Positions 5,076 to 5,105 of a DNA stretch of 5,105 nt are shown here, piece by piece. Source of the DNA: Holosporales bacterium. GTDB lineage: Bacteria > Pseudomonadota > Alphaproteobacteria > RUG11792. A program made the translations under genes and the position numbers. Location of the stretch: assembly GCA_031275915.1 (NCBI GenBank), contig JAISOC010000025.1:1-5105 (forward strand). The letters run 5' to 3'. How positions within the stretch are numbered: position 1 is the first letter of the stretch; every line of letters begins with the position of its first letter. The notes under the pieces are model-generated. The model was given only the letters and a program-made list of their open reading frames with translations. It made no database searches and was not told the DNA's origin.

Positions 5076-5105
5076 GAATCATACAAACACACAAAAAACA
5101 ACTCA

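Overview
This is a low-GC (AT-rich) bacterial window. It looks like an alphaproteobacterium with a reduced, host-dependent genome, probably of the order Rickettsiales. The basis is composition, the Rickettsia-like wording of the nucleoside diphosphate kinase, an alphaproteobacterial-type XRE regulator, and the prominence of transporters. The genus cannot be named from the sequence.

Layout, left to right. Positions 1-228 lie downstream of a transporter gene. They hold a well-formed minus-strand promoter, a strong Shine-Dalgarno, and a tiny ORF that starts like a signal peptide and runs straight into a run of 14 G (C14 on the + strand). This is a candidate phase-variable or decayed locus. Positions 229-1494 (-) encode a complete 12-helix MFS transporter. 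Positions 1495-1884 separate this gene from a divergent aromatic amino acid permease. This gap is unusually structured: a 27-bp inverted repeat, three copies of the 12-mer TGAACTTATACA containing DnaA-box-like sequences, a promoter on each side, and a small ORF rich in aromatic codons in the long permease leader. Positions 1885-3072 (+) encode the permease (HAAAP family). Positions 3073-3369 hold an imperfect hairpin and a more GC-rich stretch that can fold but has no recognisable gene. Positions 3370-3774 (-) encode a small XRE-family regulator whose start is fixed by a good Shine-Dalgarno. Positions 3775-4045 are AT-rich and hold its promoter. Positions 4046-5015 (-) hold an overlapping ndk-pgsA pair transcribed from a promoter at about 5048-5075.

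How the genes work together: the two transporters face away from a shared control region and could be co-regulated; the permease would import tryptophan or tyrosine, which fits a host-dependent bacterium. The ndk-pgsA pair couples nucleotide balancing (including CTP, the source of CDP-diacylglycerol) with phosphatidylglycerol synthesis, though the link may be only positional. The XRE protein is the only regulator in the window; its targets are unknown.

No complete undescribed multi-gene system is visible. The best leads are the poly-G small ORF (50-124) and the repeat-rich divergent promoter region (1534-1866).
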